From the NCBI GenBank assembly GCA_907165275.2, contig OU015678.1, positions 1-64,000 of the forward strand: 64,000 nt of DNA, given 5' to 3'. Positions 49,468 through 59,622 of this stretch are shown in pieces; the stretch's first letter is position 1; every line of letters begins with the position of its first letter. Position numbers and translations under genes: made by a program. The notes under the pieces are model-generated. The model saw only the letters and a program-made list of their open reading frames with translations. It was not told the DNA's origin and did not search any database. The stretch comes from Zygaena filipendulae (lineage: Eukaryota > Arthropoda > Insecta > Lepidoptera > Zygaenidae).

Positions 49468-50106
49468 AAGCTCTCCTTCATGACTACTTGCCGTCCCCCA
49501 ACGTCCTCGGGAGAGGAGCATTGTTGACGGCGGGTAAATGCTTATAGTGGGCTTTTAAAATACCACTAAGCATGCCCAAGCTTAGCTGTCCCTACTACTG
49601 CGTGGGTGCGGGAGGTGCCCACGAGTCGGCCGCTAGCTGTCCGATTTAACGCACCGAGCACCTGCTCAGAGAGCAGGGGAGTGGCGCCACGCAAGGCCCC
49701 TAAGGGCGCCCCAGCGCGCACTCATTGCGGGTTTTTTATTGGGGTTTTCCTTCCCCTTGGGCCGGCCGGTCAAGGCAAGCCCCTTGGTCCGGTCGCTTGC
49801 GAGACATGACCACAGAGGCAACCGGATAACAAGTTCGCCCGACGGGGGACGTATAATCCCTAACCAACATAGGCACATTGGCCCTGTGGCCCGCCGCGCC
49901 GTGAGAGGTGTAAAGAGCCTCTCACCCCTCCGTGCAAGGATGCACAAGCTCAATAGAGCGCGTCGCTGTACAATATGTACAAAGGCTGTGAAAGCCACCT
50001 CCTTTTTCGCTGACTCAGAGTCGAGAGCAACGCCGAATACTCCGAACAAAGAGCGCGAATAATGTAGACGGCCTTACCAAGCCCGAGGACCGGGTAATGC
50101 CGCCCT

Positions 50107-50257
50107 CCCGGTTCGCGACCACACCCGCACATAGACACACCCTATGCCTCATGTACCATGATGAGACATAGAGCAGTCCGCGCCGATGTGGTTCGGGCCC
50201 CCTCGCCACGACAAGGCCCGGGGTCCCCCGGAGGCAGAACTCCAGGGGGTGAGGGGG
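50107..50257 (-). ncRNA. Enlarged HDV-like ribozyme fold at the Element 17 5' end
   Basis: Same as Element 11; the differences I see leave P1, P3 and P4 unchanged. Confidence 0.5.
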
Positions 50258-50259
50258 AA

Positions 50260-50309
50260 CCTAACCTAACCTAACCTAACCTAACCTAACCTAACCTAAC
50301 CTAACCTAA

Positions 50310-50311
<2 letters not shown>
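50260..50311. repeat. Telomeric repeat (CCTAA)10 + CC
   Basis: Ten CCTAA units between Elements 17 and 18. Confidence 0.97.
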
Positions 50312-50402
<91 letters not shown>

Positions 50403-51169
50403 GTGGAGAAACGCATATGGACATCGCGTACCACCGCGCCGAGGGGACGGCGGGTGGTTATGCCGGGCTCCGACCGGCTAAAACTCCACGGCACTCCTTC
50501 TCAGTCGCGCGTCGACGAAGGAACGGTAACCGCTATAGCATATCCGTTCCCCCGCCGCGACGTCGCCTCCCTGGAGGCGACCGACTCGGGTAAAGGCGCG
50601 CCGGAGCGTCCGAAACGCGCCTTTCTTCCTCGTGCTTCTATAGCAGGGACGCCCGTCCCCCCGGAACGCCCCCAGAAGCAACGAAGGTGGTGGAGTGGTG
50701 TCAGCTCGCGTCCATAGCGGCCTCTAAAGGAGGGCCACTGGGGCGAGGACACCCCACCTGTGCCACCGTCGTGGGTGACTCGTGCCCGGCCACTGTGGGC
50801 TGGGCAGCACCGGCGGCGGCCGGAGACACTTGGGCCGCTTTTGGTGTCCTTCTCGGGATTCGCTTGGGGGCACCGCAACTCTGCGACCCCAATCGATGCC
50901 CCGCCGGTTTGCCAGCTTCGGCGCACAAGACGCACCGAGGCTGGCTGCTGCATGCCGCCGCAACGTGGCCGGGAAGGCCGCAACGGTAGCACAGTCCGCC
51001 TCTATCGATCTCGGCGGTGCATTTCCGCCCCACATGGCCAGCATGGAGGCAGCGGAAGCACCGCAAAGGTCGGGGCGGCAACAAGGTGACTTTCGCTGCC
51101 ACCCACCCCACCAATAGGCGCCCTTTCAGCGCCAGTGCCTTGGCCGCCACGACCGGGCAACGTACCCAG
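50312..51169 (-). mobile_element. Element 18: strongly 5'-truncated ORF1-only element, gamma tail
   Basis: The longest poly-T in the window, 89 nt (50312-50400), then a gamma tail and 3'UTR to 50700, and only the end of ORF1 (50701-51169). It matches Elements 20 and 23 closely. Truncation falls at a cgtacccag phrase inside ORF1. That phrase then became the seed of target duplications for the following elements. Confidence 0.9.
50701..51169 (-). pseudogene. ORF1 C-terminal fragment (Element 18)
   Basis: About 155 residues in frame up to the truncation, covering the end of the conserved domain and the three zinc knuckles. The residues match the Element 20 and 23 protein closely. There is no start codon context or promoter, so it is a dead fragment. 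Confidence 0.88.
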
Positions 51170-51178
51170 AACCTAACC
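51164..51178. repeat. Target-site duplication of Element 19, left copy
   Basis: acccagaacctaacc, 15 nt, repeated exactly at 51864-51878. It includes six bases of truncated Element 18 plus the short telomere remnant at 51172-51178. Confidence 0.92.
51172..51178. repeat. Single telomeric unit between Elements 18 and 19
   Basis: One CCTAA plus CC, part of the target duplication. Confidence 0.9.
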
Positions 51179-51863
51179 TTTTTTTTTTTTTTTTTTTTTT
51201 TTTTTGACCCAGGGAAAATGCTTTATGCATACCACCGCCCTGGGGCGGGCGATGGTTATGTGGGACTCCGCCCTGAAAAGGGGCGACCCGCCCTGAGAAG
51301 GGCGGGAATACTACCCACTAAAAACCCTGGGGTGTTCACCGCCTCCGCGCCTGTTGCCGGGGCCACGGGATCGCTTTCGCATGCTCCGCAGCCCCGGCAG
51401 CGCCAGCCCGAGACGGGCACCGCCTCCGTGATGACGATGCATCGGAACACGCGACGCACCGCCATCCTTCCTTCTCGGGGACTCCATGTAGTGGGCGCCG
51501 CACGGCCCCACGTCCGACGCCCGAAGTCCCCGGCAGCGGGATGGGGACCCGCCGCCAAAAGGCCGCAGGGGTTGGGAAGCTCGGCTGGTCAGACCGACGC
51601 TCCCCCTCCCCCACAGACCCTCCACGCCGCCGCCCGTGAGGGCAGCAGCGCCTCCCACTCGGACCACTTCGTCCGGGCTGTCCACACACCCCGAGGAAGC
51701 GGCCCGTGGCCTCGGGAAGGGCGGCACCGGGAGTGCGTACCGGCGCCGCAACCGACCATACTGGCCCCGCCTCTGGGTTCCTCTTGGCTTCACCGTGGGT
51801 CGTCACTGCCCACGGCTACTGAGCCCCCCCGCCACGACAAGGCGGGAACCCAATTCGGGGGGG
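51179..51863 (-). mobile_element. Element 19: short non-coding SART-like element, alpha tail
   Basis: Poly-T 51179-51205, alpha tail, short body close to Element 15, ribozyme fold (51775-51863). A perfect 15-bp duplication (51164-51178, 51864-51878) shows insertion at the 5' junction of Element 18. No credible ORF. Confidence 0.88.
51775..51863 (-). ncRNA. HDV-like ribozyme fold at the Element 19 5' end
   Basis: Same helices as Element 15, with one change in J1.1/4 (CUCAG for CUUAG). The 5' base is fixed by the target duplication. Confidence 0.72.
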
Positions 51864-51878
51864 ACCCAGAACCTAACC
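51864..51878. repeat. Target-site duplication of Element 19, right copy; also left flank of Element 20
   Basis: acccagaacctaacc. Its first ten bases recur at 55106-55115 after Element 20, where Element 21 cut the rest away. Confidence 0.9.
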
Positions 51879-52202
51879 TTTTTTTTTTTTTTTTTTTTTT
51901 TTACGTGGAGAAACGCATATGGACATCGCGTACCACCGCGCCGTGGGGACGGCGGGTGGTTATGCCGGGCTCCGACCGGCTAAAACTCCACGGCACTCCT
52001 TCTCAGTCGCGCGTCGGCGAAGGAACGGTAACCGCTATAGCATATCCGTTCCCCCGCCGCGACGTCGCCTCCCTGGAGGCGACCGACTCGGGTAAAGGCG
52101 CGCCGGAGCGTCCGAAACGCGCCTTTCTTCCTCGTGCTTCTATAGCAGGGACGCCCGTCCCCCCGGAACGCCCCCAGAAGCAACGAAGGTGGTGGAGTGG
52201 TG

Positions 52203-54794
52203 TCAGCTCGCGTCCATAGCGGCCTCTAAAGGAGGGCCACTGGGGCGAGGACACCCCACCTGTGCCACCGTCGTGGGTGACTCGTGCCCGGCCACTGTGG
52301 GCTGGGCAGCACCGGCGGCGGCCGGAGACACTTGGGCCGCTTTTGGTGTCCTTCTCGGGATTCGCTTGGGGGCGCCGCAACTCTGCGACCCCAATCGATG
52401 CCCCGCCGGTTTGCCAGCTTCGGCGCACAAGACGCACCGAGGCTGGCTGCTGCATGCCGCCGCAACGTGGCCGGGAAGGCCGCAACGGTAGCACAGTCCG
52501 CCTCTATCGATCTCGGCGGTGCATTTCCGCCCCACATGGCCAGCATGGAGGCAGCGGAAGCACCGCAAAGGTCGGGGCGGCAACAAGGTGACTTTCGCTG
52601 CCACCCACCCCACCAATAGGCGCCCTTTCAGCGCCAGTGCCTTGGCCGCCGCGACCGGGCAACGTACCCAGGCGGTGCCAGTCCTGTAGGGAGCATGCCG
52701 GATTTCTCCGACGGATACGGACCCCTCCAGACAGCCGCCTTGCTGGGCGACTTTGGCCGCTATTTCCCCGGTGGTGACGGATTCATCCAGGCCGGAGATG
52801 CGCAACTCCACGCGCCTTTCTGGCCTTGTGACCCGTACATCCCCAGCGGGGAAAACTCCTCTCATGGCAGCAGCGAGGGCGTCTGCCTTATCGCTGCTTT
52901 CCGCTCCTGACACCTCCAGGATGCGCGCTCCGGTCACGGCAATCCTGAGCTTCATATCTGTTATTCCGAGGTCAGCCAGTTTAATCCTGGACTTGGCCTC
53001 GGTCAGAACATCTCGGTAGCTCCGCCCTGTTCGCTCAGCTTCTGGCTGCAGTTGTATCACCACAGCCGCTGATCGAGGGGTACGGAGCTTGCTAGGCACC
53101 GGCGCTTTTGGCCGCACCTTTCCTCCTTTTTTTGACTTGGCTGCCGCCGCTCGCGGCGCCGACTGCCCCTGCGAAGACTTCTTCGCCGGCGCAACAGGCG
53201 CCGAGGTCAGGGCAGCCTTGCCTTTTTTCTTCCCTTTCCCCCGTTTAACCACCTCCGAGTAACCAGCGTCCATGTTCGCCGGTGCCGGGGGCAGTTGACG
53301 GGGGGCATCCTCCCTGGGGGCTTGTGTGGTTGCCTTGGTGGCCTTCCTCCTTCTGCGCACCTTTTCCCTTCCTGATTCGGTGACCGGCGCTGCCTCGTGA
53401 GTCGAGGTGGCCGGTAGCGTCCTTTCTGATATCCGCCTCTCGTGTTGGAGAGGCGGGCGTGGGCGGTCGGGTATCAGCCTCCCATCTACTCTTGCGTCCA
53501 CCATATGGGCGATGGTACGCAAGAGCTCCTCTGAGAGAGGTTGCTCCCGCCGCTCCGCAGTCACTTCCGGTAGGGACGGAGCGGCACGCATCCTTGCCCG
53601 CTCCGTCTCAATCTCCGCACGGAGGGCGGCGAAATCCTTTCGAAGAACGTCGACCTCCGCACGAAGACGGGCGTTTTCAGCCGCCAGTTTCGCCGTTTCC
53701 TCGGACACGGAGTGTGCCGCTAGGACTTTGGCTCTGTCTTCTATCCGCGCCGCTGCCTCCTTAAGGTCTCGGATAAATGTCCCCTTAAGGTTGCCCGATG
53801 TGCTGGCGACGCGGCAGATAGCCTCCGTGTCCTCAAAGATTTTGTCTCGAAGGACGTTGGCTGACTCTTCATTGGCCGCTATATCTCCGACCCCTGAGCC
53901 TGACCCTTTACCGGCCCTGGCGACTCTCTCCTCTATACTGCGCCCTGCCGTTTCCAACTTGCGGCCCCTTTTGGCTGCCCGGGCGTGAGGCTGAGACTCA
54001 CACCGCTGTCGCTTCCGTGATACACTGCTGTCGCGGGACGAGCAGGCTGATGACGTAACGTCGTCCGAACCAGACGCCGTCTGCACGTCCATCCTCTCCA
54101 AAACAACTACTGGAGATTTTAGGGAAGGAACGACAGATTGGGTGGCGCATGATCCAGATGCCTGTATAACCTTCTTTGGGTTCACAGGATCCACTCCATC
54201 TTGAGGCGAGGAAACCCCGCCCTCAATGTTCAATGCCGGGTGGGCTTTTACCTTCTTTTCTTGGGCCGCGGTGGAAGACTGCGCGACCCTCTGCTTACTG
54301 GTGCAAGCCTCGGCTCTAAGCTCCTGGCGCCTAGCCAGCAGCAGCTCAAGCCTGTAGCGCATTTCTTTGGGCACGTACTTCTCGACGTCATCCGTAGAAC
54401 ACTGATACAGTGCCTTTTGCCGGGGGGTGGCGTTCGCCACCTCGATGACCCCGAACACCATGTCGTCCAGTTCCTTGGTGAGGGTCCTCACGAAGACCTC
54501 TCCCTCCTGGCGCACCTTCTCTTTTATTTGCGACTCGCTCATGACAGCGAGATTCGCCTCCCACTCCTTAACACGCATCATGTCCTTCCATGCCAAGAAT
54601 TGTTGGTATTTGGGTGGCCTTGGATCTGGAGGTGGCCACCCCTCACCCCCACTTAAAACTACACCTTCCCGTCTACGCGTTGCTGCCCCCCCCACATACG
54701 AGGGGCGGCCCGGAGCTTGTCCGGGGTGGGACTGGCCGGCCCTTTCGGGGCCGGTACCCACGTGGGGATTTTTTTCACAAGCGCGCTTATCCAT
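52203..54794 (-). CDS. Gag-like ORF1 protein (Element 20)
   Basis: An 863-residue protein from ATG 54794. An N-terminal segment (KNPHVGTGPERAGQSHPGQAPG) resembles that of Element 6. A coiled-coil-like region, a Lys-rich linker and the GLDESVT domain follow, with zinc knuckles at 745-758, 768-781 and 787-806. The central and C-terminal parts are very close to the alpha-tailed Element 21 protein (for example MDAGYSEVVKRG in both). Probable role: RNA binding and telomere targeting. Confidence 0.88.
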   Translation of the reverse strand: MDKRACEKNPHVGTGPERAGQSHPGQAPGRPSYVGGAATRRREGVVLSGGEGWPPPDPRPPKYQQFLAWKDMMRVKEWEANLAVMSESQIKEKVRQEGEVFVRTLTKELDDMVFGVIEVANATPRQKALYQCSTDDVEKYVPKEMRYRLELLLARRQELRAEACTSKQRVAQSSTAAQEKKVKAHPALNIEGGVSSPQDGVDPVNPKKVIQASGSCATQSVVPSLKSPVVVLERMDVQTASGSDDVTSSACSSRDSSVSRKRQRCESQPHARAAKRGRKLETAGRSIEERVARAGKGSGSGVGDIAANEESANVLRDKIFEDTEAICRVASTSGNLKGTFIRDLKEAAARIEDRAKVLAAHSVSEETAKLAAENARLRAEVDVLRKDFAALRAEIETERARMRAAPSLPEVTAERREQPLSEELLRTIAHMVDARVDGRLIPDRPRPPLQHERRISERTLPATSTHEAAPVTESGREKVRRRRKATKATTQAPREDAPRQLPPAPANMDAGYSEVVKRGKGKKKGKAALTSAPVAPAKKSSQGQSAPRAAAAKSKKGGKVRPKAPVPSKLRTPRSAAVVIQLQPEAERTGRSYRDVLTEAKSRIKLADLGITDMKLRIAVTGARILEVSGAESSDKADALAAAMRGVFPAGDVRVTRPERRVELRISGLDESVTTGEIAAKVAQQGGCLEGSVSVGEIRHAPYRTGTAWVRCPVAAAKALALKGRLLVGWVAAKVTLLPPRPLRCFRCLHAGHVGRKCTAEIDRGGLCYRCGLPGHVAAACSSQPRCVLCAEAGKPAGHRLGSQSCGAPKRIPRRTPKAAQVSPAAAGAAQPTVAGHESPTTVAQVGCPRPSGPPLEAAMDAS

Positions 54795-55016
54795 GGTTTG
54801 CTATTTAAATTGTCGAGGTATGCCCCCCGTGACGGCCTCGTATCCGGGCCACAGTCCCCGGCGAACCCCCCGGCGACCGCCACAAGCGGGGGATCCGGGG
54901 TAATTTTTTATAGAGGTTTTCTTCCTCGCGGTCCACGTTTTACGGTGAACCCTCGGTCCCACTCTGAGCCGCGAGACATGACCACGACACTCAGAGCGGG
55001 ATTACGATATGCTAGC

Positions 55017-55105
55017 GGGTCCGCTTAGCTTCACGGCTGGGAAAGATGCATCCAGCCGCTACTAAGCCCCCTCGCCACGACAAGGCGCGGACCCGATTGA
55101 GGGGG
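55017..55105 (-). ncRNA. HDV-like ribozyme fold at the Element 20 5' end
   Basis: Matches Element 6 in all helices. Confidence 0.75.
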
Positions 55106-55113
55106 ACCCAGAA

Positions 55114-55115
<2 letters not shown>
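55100..55115. repeat. Target-site duplication of Element 21, left copy
   Basis: agggggacccagaacc, 16 nt, repeated exactly at 58299-58314. It overlaps the first six bases of Element 20. Confidence 0.92.
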
Positions 55116-55162
<47 letters not shown>

Positions 55163-55527
55163 ACCCAGGGAAAATGCTTTATGCATACCACCGCCATAGG
55201 GTAAGAGGCGGTGGTTATGTGGGACTCCGCCCTGACAAGGGCGATCTACCCACTAAAAACCCTGGGGTGTTCCTTCTCAGCGCCTAGCGTCGGGGTCACG
55301 GGATTCGCTCTCGCATGCACCGCGACCCCGACAGCGCATAGCCGAGCATCCGGCTCCTTTTCTGGGACTTAATCCCGGGGGACCTAAGTCCCCCCTCCTT
55401 CTTCTGCTAAAAATAATAATAGGAGTGGCGCGCCGGAACACCTAACGCGCCACATAGTCTCGAGGTCCCTTCCAACGGGCGGCAGAGGTACCCCACTCTG
55501 TCACCCGGAGGACCTCGTCATGGTGGT

Positions 55528-57984
55528 CTATGTCACCGCCATGGCGGATTCTTGCCCGGCCGCTGCGGGCTGGGCTGCACCGGCGGCGGCCGGAGTCGCT
55601 CCGGCCGCTTTGGGCGATCTTCTTTGGCCACGTTTGGGGGCGCTGCAGTTCTGCGACCCCAAACGGTGCCCCGCCGGTTTGCCAGCCTCGGCGCACAAGA
55701 CGCACCGAGGCTGGCTGCTGCACGCTGCCGCAACGTGGCCAGGCTGGCCACAGCGGTAGCATAGGCCACCTCGATCGACCTCCGCGGTGCACTTGCTCCC
55801 CACATGTCCCGCGTGGAGACAGCGGAAGCACCGCAGAGGTCGGGGCGGCAGCAATGTGACTTTGGCTGCCACCCACCCCACCAGGAGACGCCCTTTAAGC
55901 GCCAGCGCCTTAGCCGCCGCGACCGGACAGCGCACCCAGGCGGTGCCGATTCCGGAGGAGGCATGCCGGATCTCTCCGACTGATACGGACCCCTCCGGGC
56001 AGTCACCCTGCTGGGCAACCTTGGCTGCTACTTCCCCGCTGGTAACAGAGTCATCCAGACCAGAGATGCGCAGCTCTGCGCGTTTCTCCGGCCTGGTGAC
56101 CCGCACATCTTCAGCGGGGAAGATTCCTCTCATAGCAGCGGCGAGGGCGTCTGCTTTCTCGCCGCTGTCCGCCCCTGGCACCTCTAAGATGCGTGCTCCG
56201 GTTACGGCGCACCTAAACTTCATATCAGTGATGCCGAGGTCGGTCAGTTTTATTTTGGACGCGGCCTCGGTCAGCACGTCGCGGTAGCTGCGACCCCCAC
56301 GCTCGGCTTCCGGCTGCAGCTGGATGACTACTGCCGCCGAGCGAGGGAGGCGGAGTCTTTTCGGCCCTGGCGCTTTGGGCCTAGCCGCCTTCCCTTTCTT
56401 TGACTTGGTTGTCGCCGACCCCGGCGCCGATTGTCCCGGCGGAGACTTCTTCGCCGGTGCGCCAGGCGCCGATATCGGGGCAGCCTTTCCCTTCTTCTTT
56501 TTCTTCCCCCGTTTCACTACCTCCGAGTAGCCAGCGTCCATATTCGCCGGGGCTGGTGGGAGTGAACGGGGGGCATCCTTCTCTGGGACCGGTTGGGAGG
56601 GTTCCTTTACCCTCTTCTTGGATCCCTTCTTAGGTCCCTTCTTGGGCTGGCTCTCAGGTGCTGGCACACAATTGCTGGCAGCTGTTGCCACAGCCTCTTG
56701 TTGTGACGACCGTCCCTCATGTTGGAGGGGCGGGCGTCGTCGCTCCGGAAGCAGTCTCCCCTCAACTGCGGCCTCGACCATGTGTCGGATCGTGGCCAGC
56801 AGCACCTCCTGAGAGAGAGGCTGCTCCCGAGCCTCCTGTTCTTGCCTACCTGAGGGTGGCGTGGGAGCACTTCGAGCTCCAATCGTCTCCGCGCGGAGGG
56901 TGGCGAATTCCTTGCGTAGTCCGTCAACCTCCGCGCGAAGGCGAGCGTTTTCCGACGCCAGCCTTGCTGTCTCCTCAGTGACGGAGCGTTCAGCGAGGGC
57001 CTTGACCCTGTCATCTATCCGTGCCGCCGCTTCCTTCAGGGCCCGGATATCTGTGCCCTTCAGGTGTCCCGCCGTCACGGCGACACGGCAGATGACCTCC
57101 GTGTCCTCAAAAATACGGTCTCTAAGGTCGCAAGATGCCTCATTGAGCGAGGCAGCCCCAACCCCCGAGCCCGAGCCTTTTCCGGCTCTGGCGACGCGCT
57201 CCTCTACGTTGCGCGACTTCGCCCTAGCGCTCTTGCGCCCCCTCTTAGGTCCGTCGCCTCCCGACTGGGATCCGGCGGAGCTGTCGGAGAGCGGATCGTC
57301 CTCCTCCATACCCTCTCGCAGTCGTTTCCTTGTCCCGCTGCTGTCACGGGACGAGCAGGCGACTGACGCACGGCCGCCCGAGACCGACGCTGGAGATACC
57401 TCCATCCTCTCTAAAACCACAACAGGTGATTTCAAAGAGGGGGCGGCAATTTTCCCCACGCCCGAACCAGACGGCGGAGCGGCAGTCGCCGCGGGGGTGG
57501 CAGTTATTAGCTGCTGCTTCCTCTTGTCTATGAAATATGTGATCCTATACGACATGTCGCGTCTGACCTCTTCTTGGAGCTCTTCCTCTGAGAGGGTCCA
57601 CACGAGCTCCCAGATTGGCCCACGACTGTCGCAAGGATCACCCGAATCGCGGAAGGCTGCCCGTTCCTCAATGAACTCCTTAACAAGAGATGAACACTCC
57701 CGACGGACCTGGTCGTGTATCTCCTGCTCTGTGAGGGTCGTGAGGTCCTCGGGCCAGCCCTTCCAGCTCTTAATGAGTTGGGGATCTACAATGAGCGGGC
57801 GGTGTTTCACCCGCTTTACTCTTCTTCTAACTCCTCCTTCTTCGTCATTAAAGACGGAACGCAAAGGTGCCCCCCCCAGATACGAGGAGCTGCCTGAGCC
57901 CGAGGGCCCAGGGAGGGGTTCTCCAGCCCTTTCGAGGCCGGTACCCTCCTGGGGTATTCTGTTATTGTCCTTTTGCGCTTTCAT
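55528..57984 (-). CDS. Gag-like ORF1 protein (Element 21)
   Basis: An 818-residue protein from ATG 57984. The same frame is open to 58155 through the 5'UTR without an ATG, and I do not count that. It has an acidic N-terminal region, a GPKRGRKSARAK basic patch, a coiled-coil-like region (EETARLASENARLRAEVDGL), a Lys-rich linker, the GLDDSVT domain and zinc knuckles from about residue 719. It is close to the gamma-tailed Element 20 protein in its second half but quite different near the N-terminus. Confidence 0.87.
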   Translation of the reverse strand: MKAQKDNNRIPQEGTGLERAGEPLPGPSGSGSSSYLGGAPLRSVFNDEEGGVRRRVKRVKHRPLIVDPQLIKSWKGWPEDLTTLTEQEIHDQVRRECSSLVKEFIEERAAFRDSGDPCDSRGPIWELVWTLSEEELQEEVRRDMSYRITYFIDKRKQQLITATPAATAAPPSGSGVGKIAAPSLKSPVVVLERMEVSPASVSGGRASVACSSRDSSGTRKRLREGMEEDDPLSDSSAGSQSGGDGPKRGRKSARAKSRNVEERVARAGKGSGSGVGAASLNEASCDLRDRIFEDTEVICRVAVTAGHLKGTDIRALKEAAARIDDRVKALAERSVTEETARLASENARLRAEVDGLRKEFATLRAETIGARSAPTPPSGRQEQEAREQPLSQEVLLATIRHMVEAAVEGRLLPERRRPPLQHEGRSSQQEAVATAASNCVPAPESQPKKGPKKGSKKRVKEPSQPVPEKDAPRSLPPAPANMDAGYSEVVKRGKKKKKGKAAPISAPGAPAKKSPPGQSAPGSATTKSKKGKAARPKAPGPKRLRLPRSAAVVIQLQPEAERGGRSYRDVLTEAASKIKLTDLGITDMKFRCAVTGARILEVPGADSGEKADALAAAMRGIFPAEDVRVTRPEKRAELRISGLDDSVTSGEVAAKVAQQGDCPEGSVSVGEIRHASSGIGTAWVRCPVAAAKALALKGRLLVGWVAAKVTLLPPRPLRCFRCLHAGHVGSKCTAEVDRGGLCYRCGQPGHVAAACSSQPRCVLCAEAGKPAGHRLGSQNCSAPKRGQRRSPKAAGATPAAAGAAQPAAAGQESAMAVT

Positions 57985-58209
57985 CTTTGTTGTTGCTATG
58001 TGGTTTCGGGATATGCCCCCCGTGACGGCCTCGTATCCAGGCCACAGTCCCCGGCGAACCCCCCGGCGACCGCCACAAGCGGGGGATCCGGGGTAATTTT
58101 TTATAGAGGTTTTCTTCCTCGCGGTCCACTTTTGACGGTGAACCCTCGGTCCCACTCTAGGCCGCGAGACATGTCCACGACACCCAGAGTGGGATTACGA
58201 TATGCTAGC

Positions 58210-58298
58210 GGGTCCGCTTAGCTTCACGGCTGGGAAAGATGCATCCAGCCGCTACTAAGCCCCCTCGCCACGACAAGGCGCGGACCCGGTTGAGGGGG
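58210..58298 (-). ncRNA. HDV-like ribozyme fold at the Element 21 5' end
   Basis: As Element 6, with J1/2 AACC in place of AAUC. The 5' base is fixed by the 16-bp target duplication beginning at 58299. Confidence 0.77.
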
Positions 58299-58314
58299 AG
58301 GGGGACCCAGAACC
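58299..58314. repeat. Target duplication: right copy for Element 21; last 14 bases are the left copy for Element 22
   Basis: Matches 55100-55115 over 16 nt; its last 14 nt (ggggacccagaacc) match 59711-59724. Confidence 0.9.
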
Positions 58315-58987
58315 TTTTTTTTTTTTTTTTTTTTGTGACCCAGGGAAAATGCTTTATGCATACCACCGCCCCCGGGCCGGGGCGATGGTTATGTGGGACT
58401 CCGCCCTGAAAAGGGCGACCCGCCCTGAGAAGGGCGGGAATGCTACCCACTAAAAACCCTGGGGTGTTCCTTCTCCGCGCCTATCGCCGGGACCACGGGA
58501 ATCGCTCTCGCATACTCCGCAGCCCCGGCAGCGCCAGCCCAATGAAGGGCTCCTCCTCGAGGGGCCCACTAGTGCCCCTCAGAACGAGAACGAGGGCGGC
58601 GCGTTGGAAACACACAACGCACCGCCCCGGGGACCCTGTGCAATGGACGCCAGTCGGGCCCGTGACTGGCGTCCAAGGTCCCCTGCGACGGGACAGCTGG
58701 GTGGCCCCGCCGCCCACCACAAAGGACGCAGGGGTTGGGGAGCTTGGCAGGCGCCGACCAAACTCCCCCTCCCCCACACCCTTTCTCAGCCGCGGTGCTC
58801 CCAAGGAGAGCCACGGCCCGCCTCAGTAGCGCCGCCGTCCCTAAGGGCGGCGGCACCACCTACATAGGCCGCCTCCAACCAAGCTTGCACTTACACAAGC
58901 CGTGGAGACAGCCCCGTCTGGTGCCTCGTGCCGGCGGCGCCATCGAAACAGCACCGCAAAGGCACTCCGGCCCACCTCTGCAGAGGG

Positions 58988-59427
58988 ATGCGCCCCCGTG
59001 TCGGCGCCGTCTCTGGATAACGCCGACACGAGGGAGCACACTCGACCTCTGACCTCCAGGCAGCCCCGAACCGATGCATATAATTGACTGCATCGGTTCG
59101 GGGATGCCAGGTCCTGGGGCCTCGGGTCAGTGTAGACAAATTTGTACACTGGCACGAGGGCGCAGGCCTCCCTCTCCCAGAGAGGATGGATGCGCCCCCA
59201 TGTCGGCGACTCAACGAAAATCGCCGACACGAGGGAGCACTCAACCCCCGACCGCCAGGCGCCCCCGAACCGACGCACACGGCTGGTTGCGTCGGTCCGG
59301 AGATGCCACATGACCTGGAACCCCGTGTCGGTGCAGGAGAGTAGGTGCACCGGCCCAGGGTTGCAGGCCTCCCTCCCCCAACTATTTCCTACCCCCGGGT
59401 CGATGCATTCTTTCTTATGCATCGATC
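58988..59427 (-). repeat. Tandem hairpin units of about 200 bp in Element 22
   Basis: Same organisation as 10436-10875 in Element 3. Confidence 0.7.
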
Positions 59428-59622
59428 AGAAGGTGCCAATCTCCCTTCAGCCAGCGAGTCAAGAGCAGTCCCGAACCGGCGTAGGACCAACACCGATACG
59501 AGAGTGCCCCCCACTACTAGCTCCAACTTCCTTGTAGCCCCGGACCGGTGGGGTCCATTTTCCACCGGCCCGGGGATGCAAGGCAGTCTTCCCACTCGAT
59601 GGCCTTTAACAGGCCCCTCCTC

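Larger units (their letters stand above)
43857..50257 (-). mobile_element. Element 17: full-length SART-like element, beta tail, copy of Element 11
   Basis: Poly-T 43857-43877, beta tail, ORF2 44141-47266, ORF1 47266-49467, 5'UTR to 50257 with hairpin GGGG-AAGGAAAA-CCCC (49741-49756) and the enlarged ribozyme-like fold. It matches Element 11 closely over its whole length, but with scattered substitutions and small indels in the ORF1 linker. The two are therefore separate copies and not an assembly duplicate. Confidence 0.94.
51879..55105 (-). mobile_element. Element 20: complete ORF1-only SART-like element, gamma tail
   Basis: Poly-T 51879-51902, gamma tail, 3'UTR to 52202, ORF1 52203-54794, 5'UTR with GAGG-AAGAAAA-CCTC hairpin (54913-54927) and ribozyme fold (55017-55105). 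At least ten bases of target duplication (acccagaacc) are visible. Element 23 is a near-identical copy. No ORF2. Confidence 0.92.
55116..58298 (-). mobile_element. Element 21: complete ORF1-only SART-like element, alpha tail
   Basis: Poly-T 55116-55161, alpha-type tail (missing the second of two small G/C hairpins found in other alpha tails), 3'UTR to 55527, ORF1 55528-57984, 5'UTR with hairpin 58106-58120 and ribozyme fold. It is the only protein-coding element with an alpha tail in the window. A perfect 16-bp duplication (55100-55115, 58299-58314) places its insertion at the 5' junction of Element 20. Confidence 0.92.
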
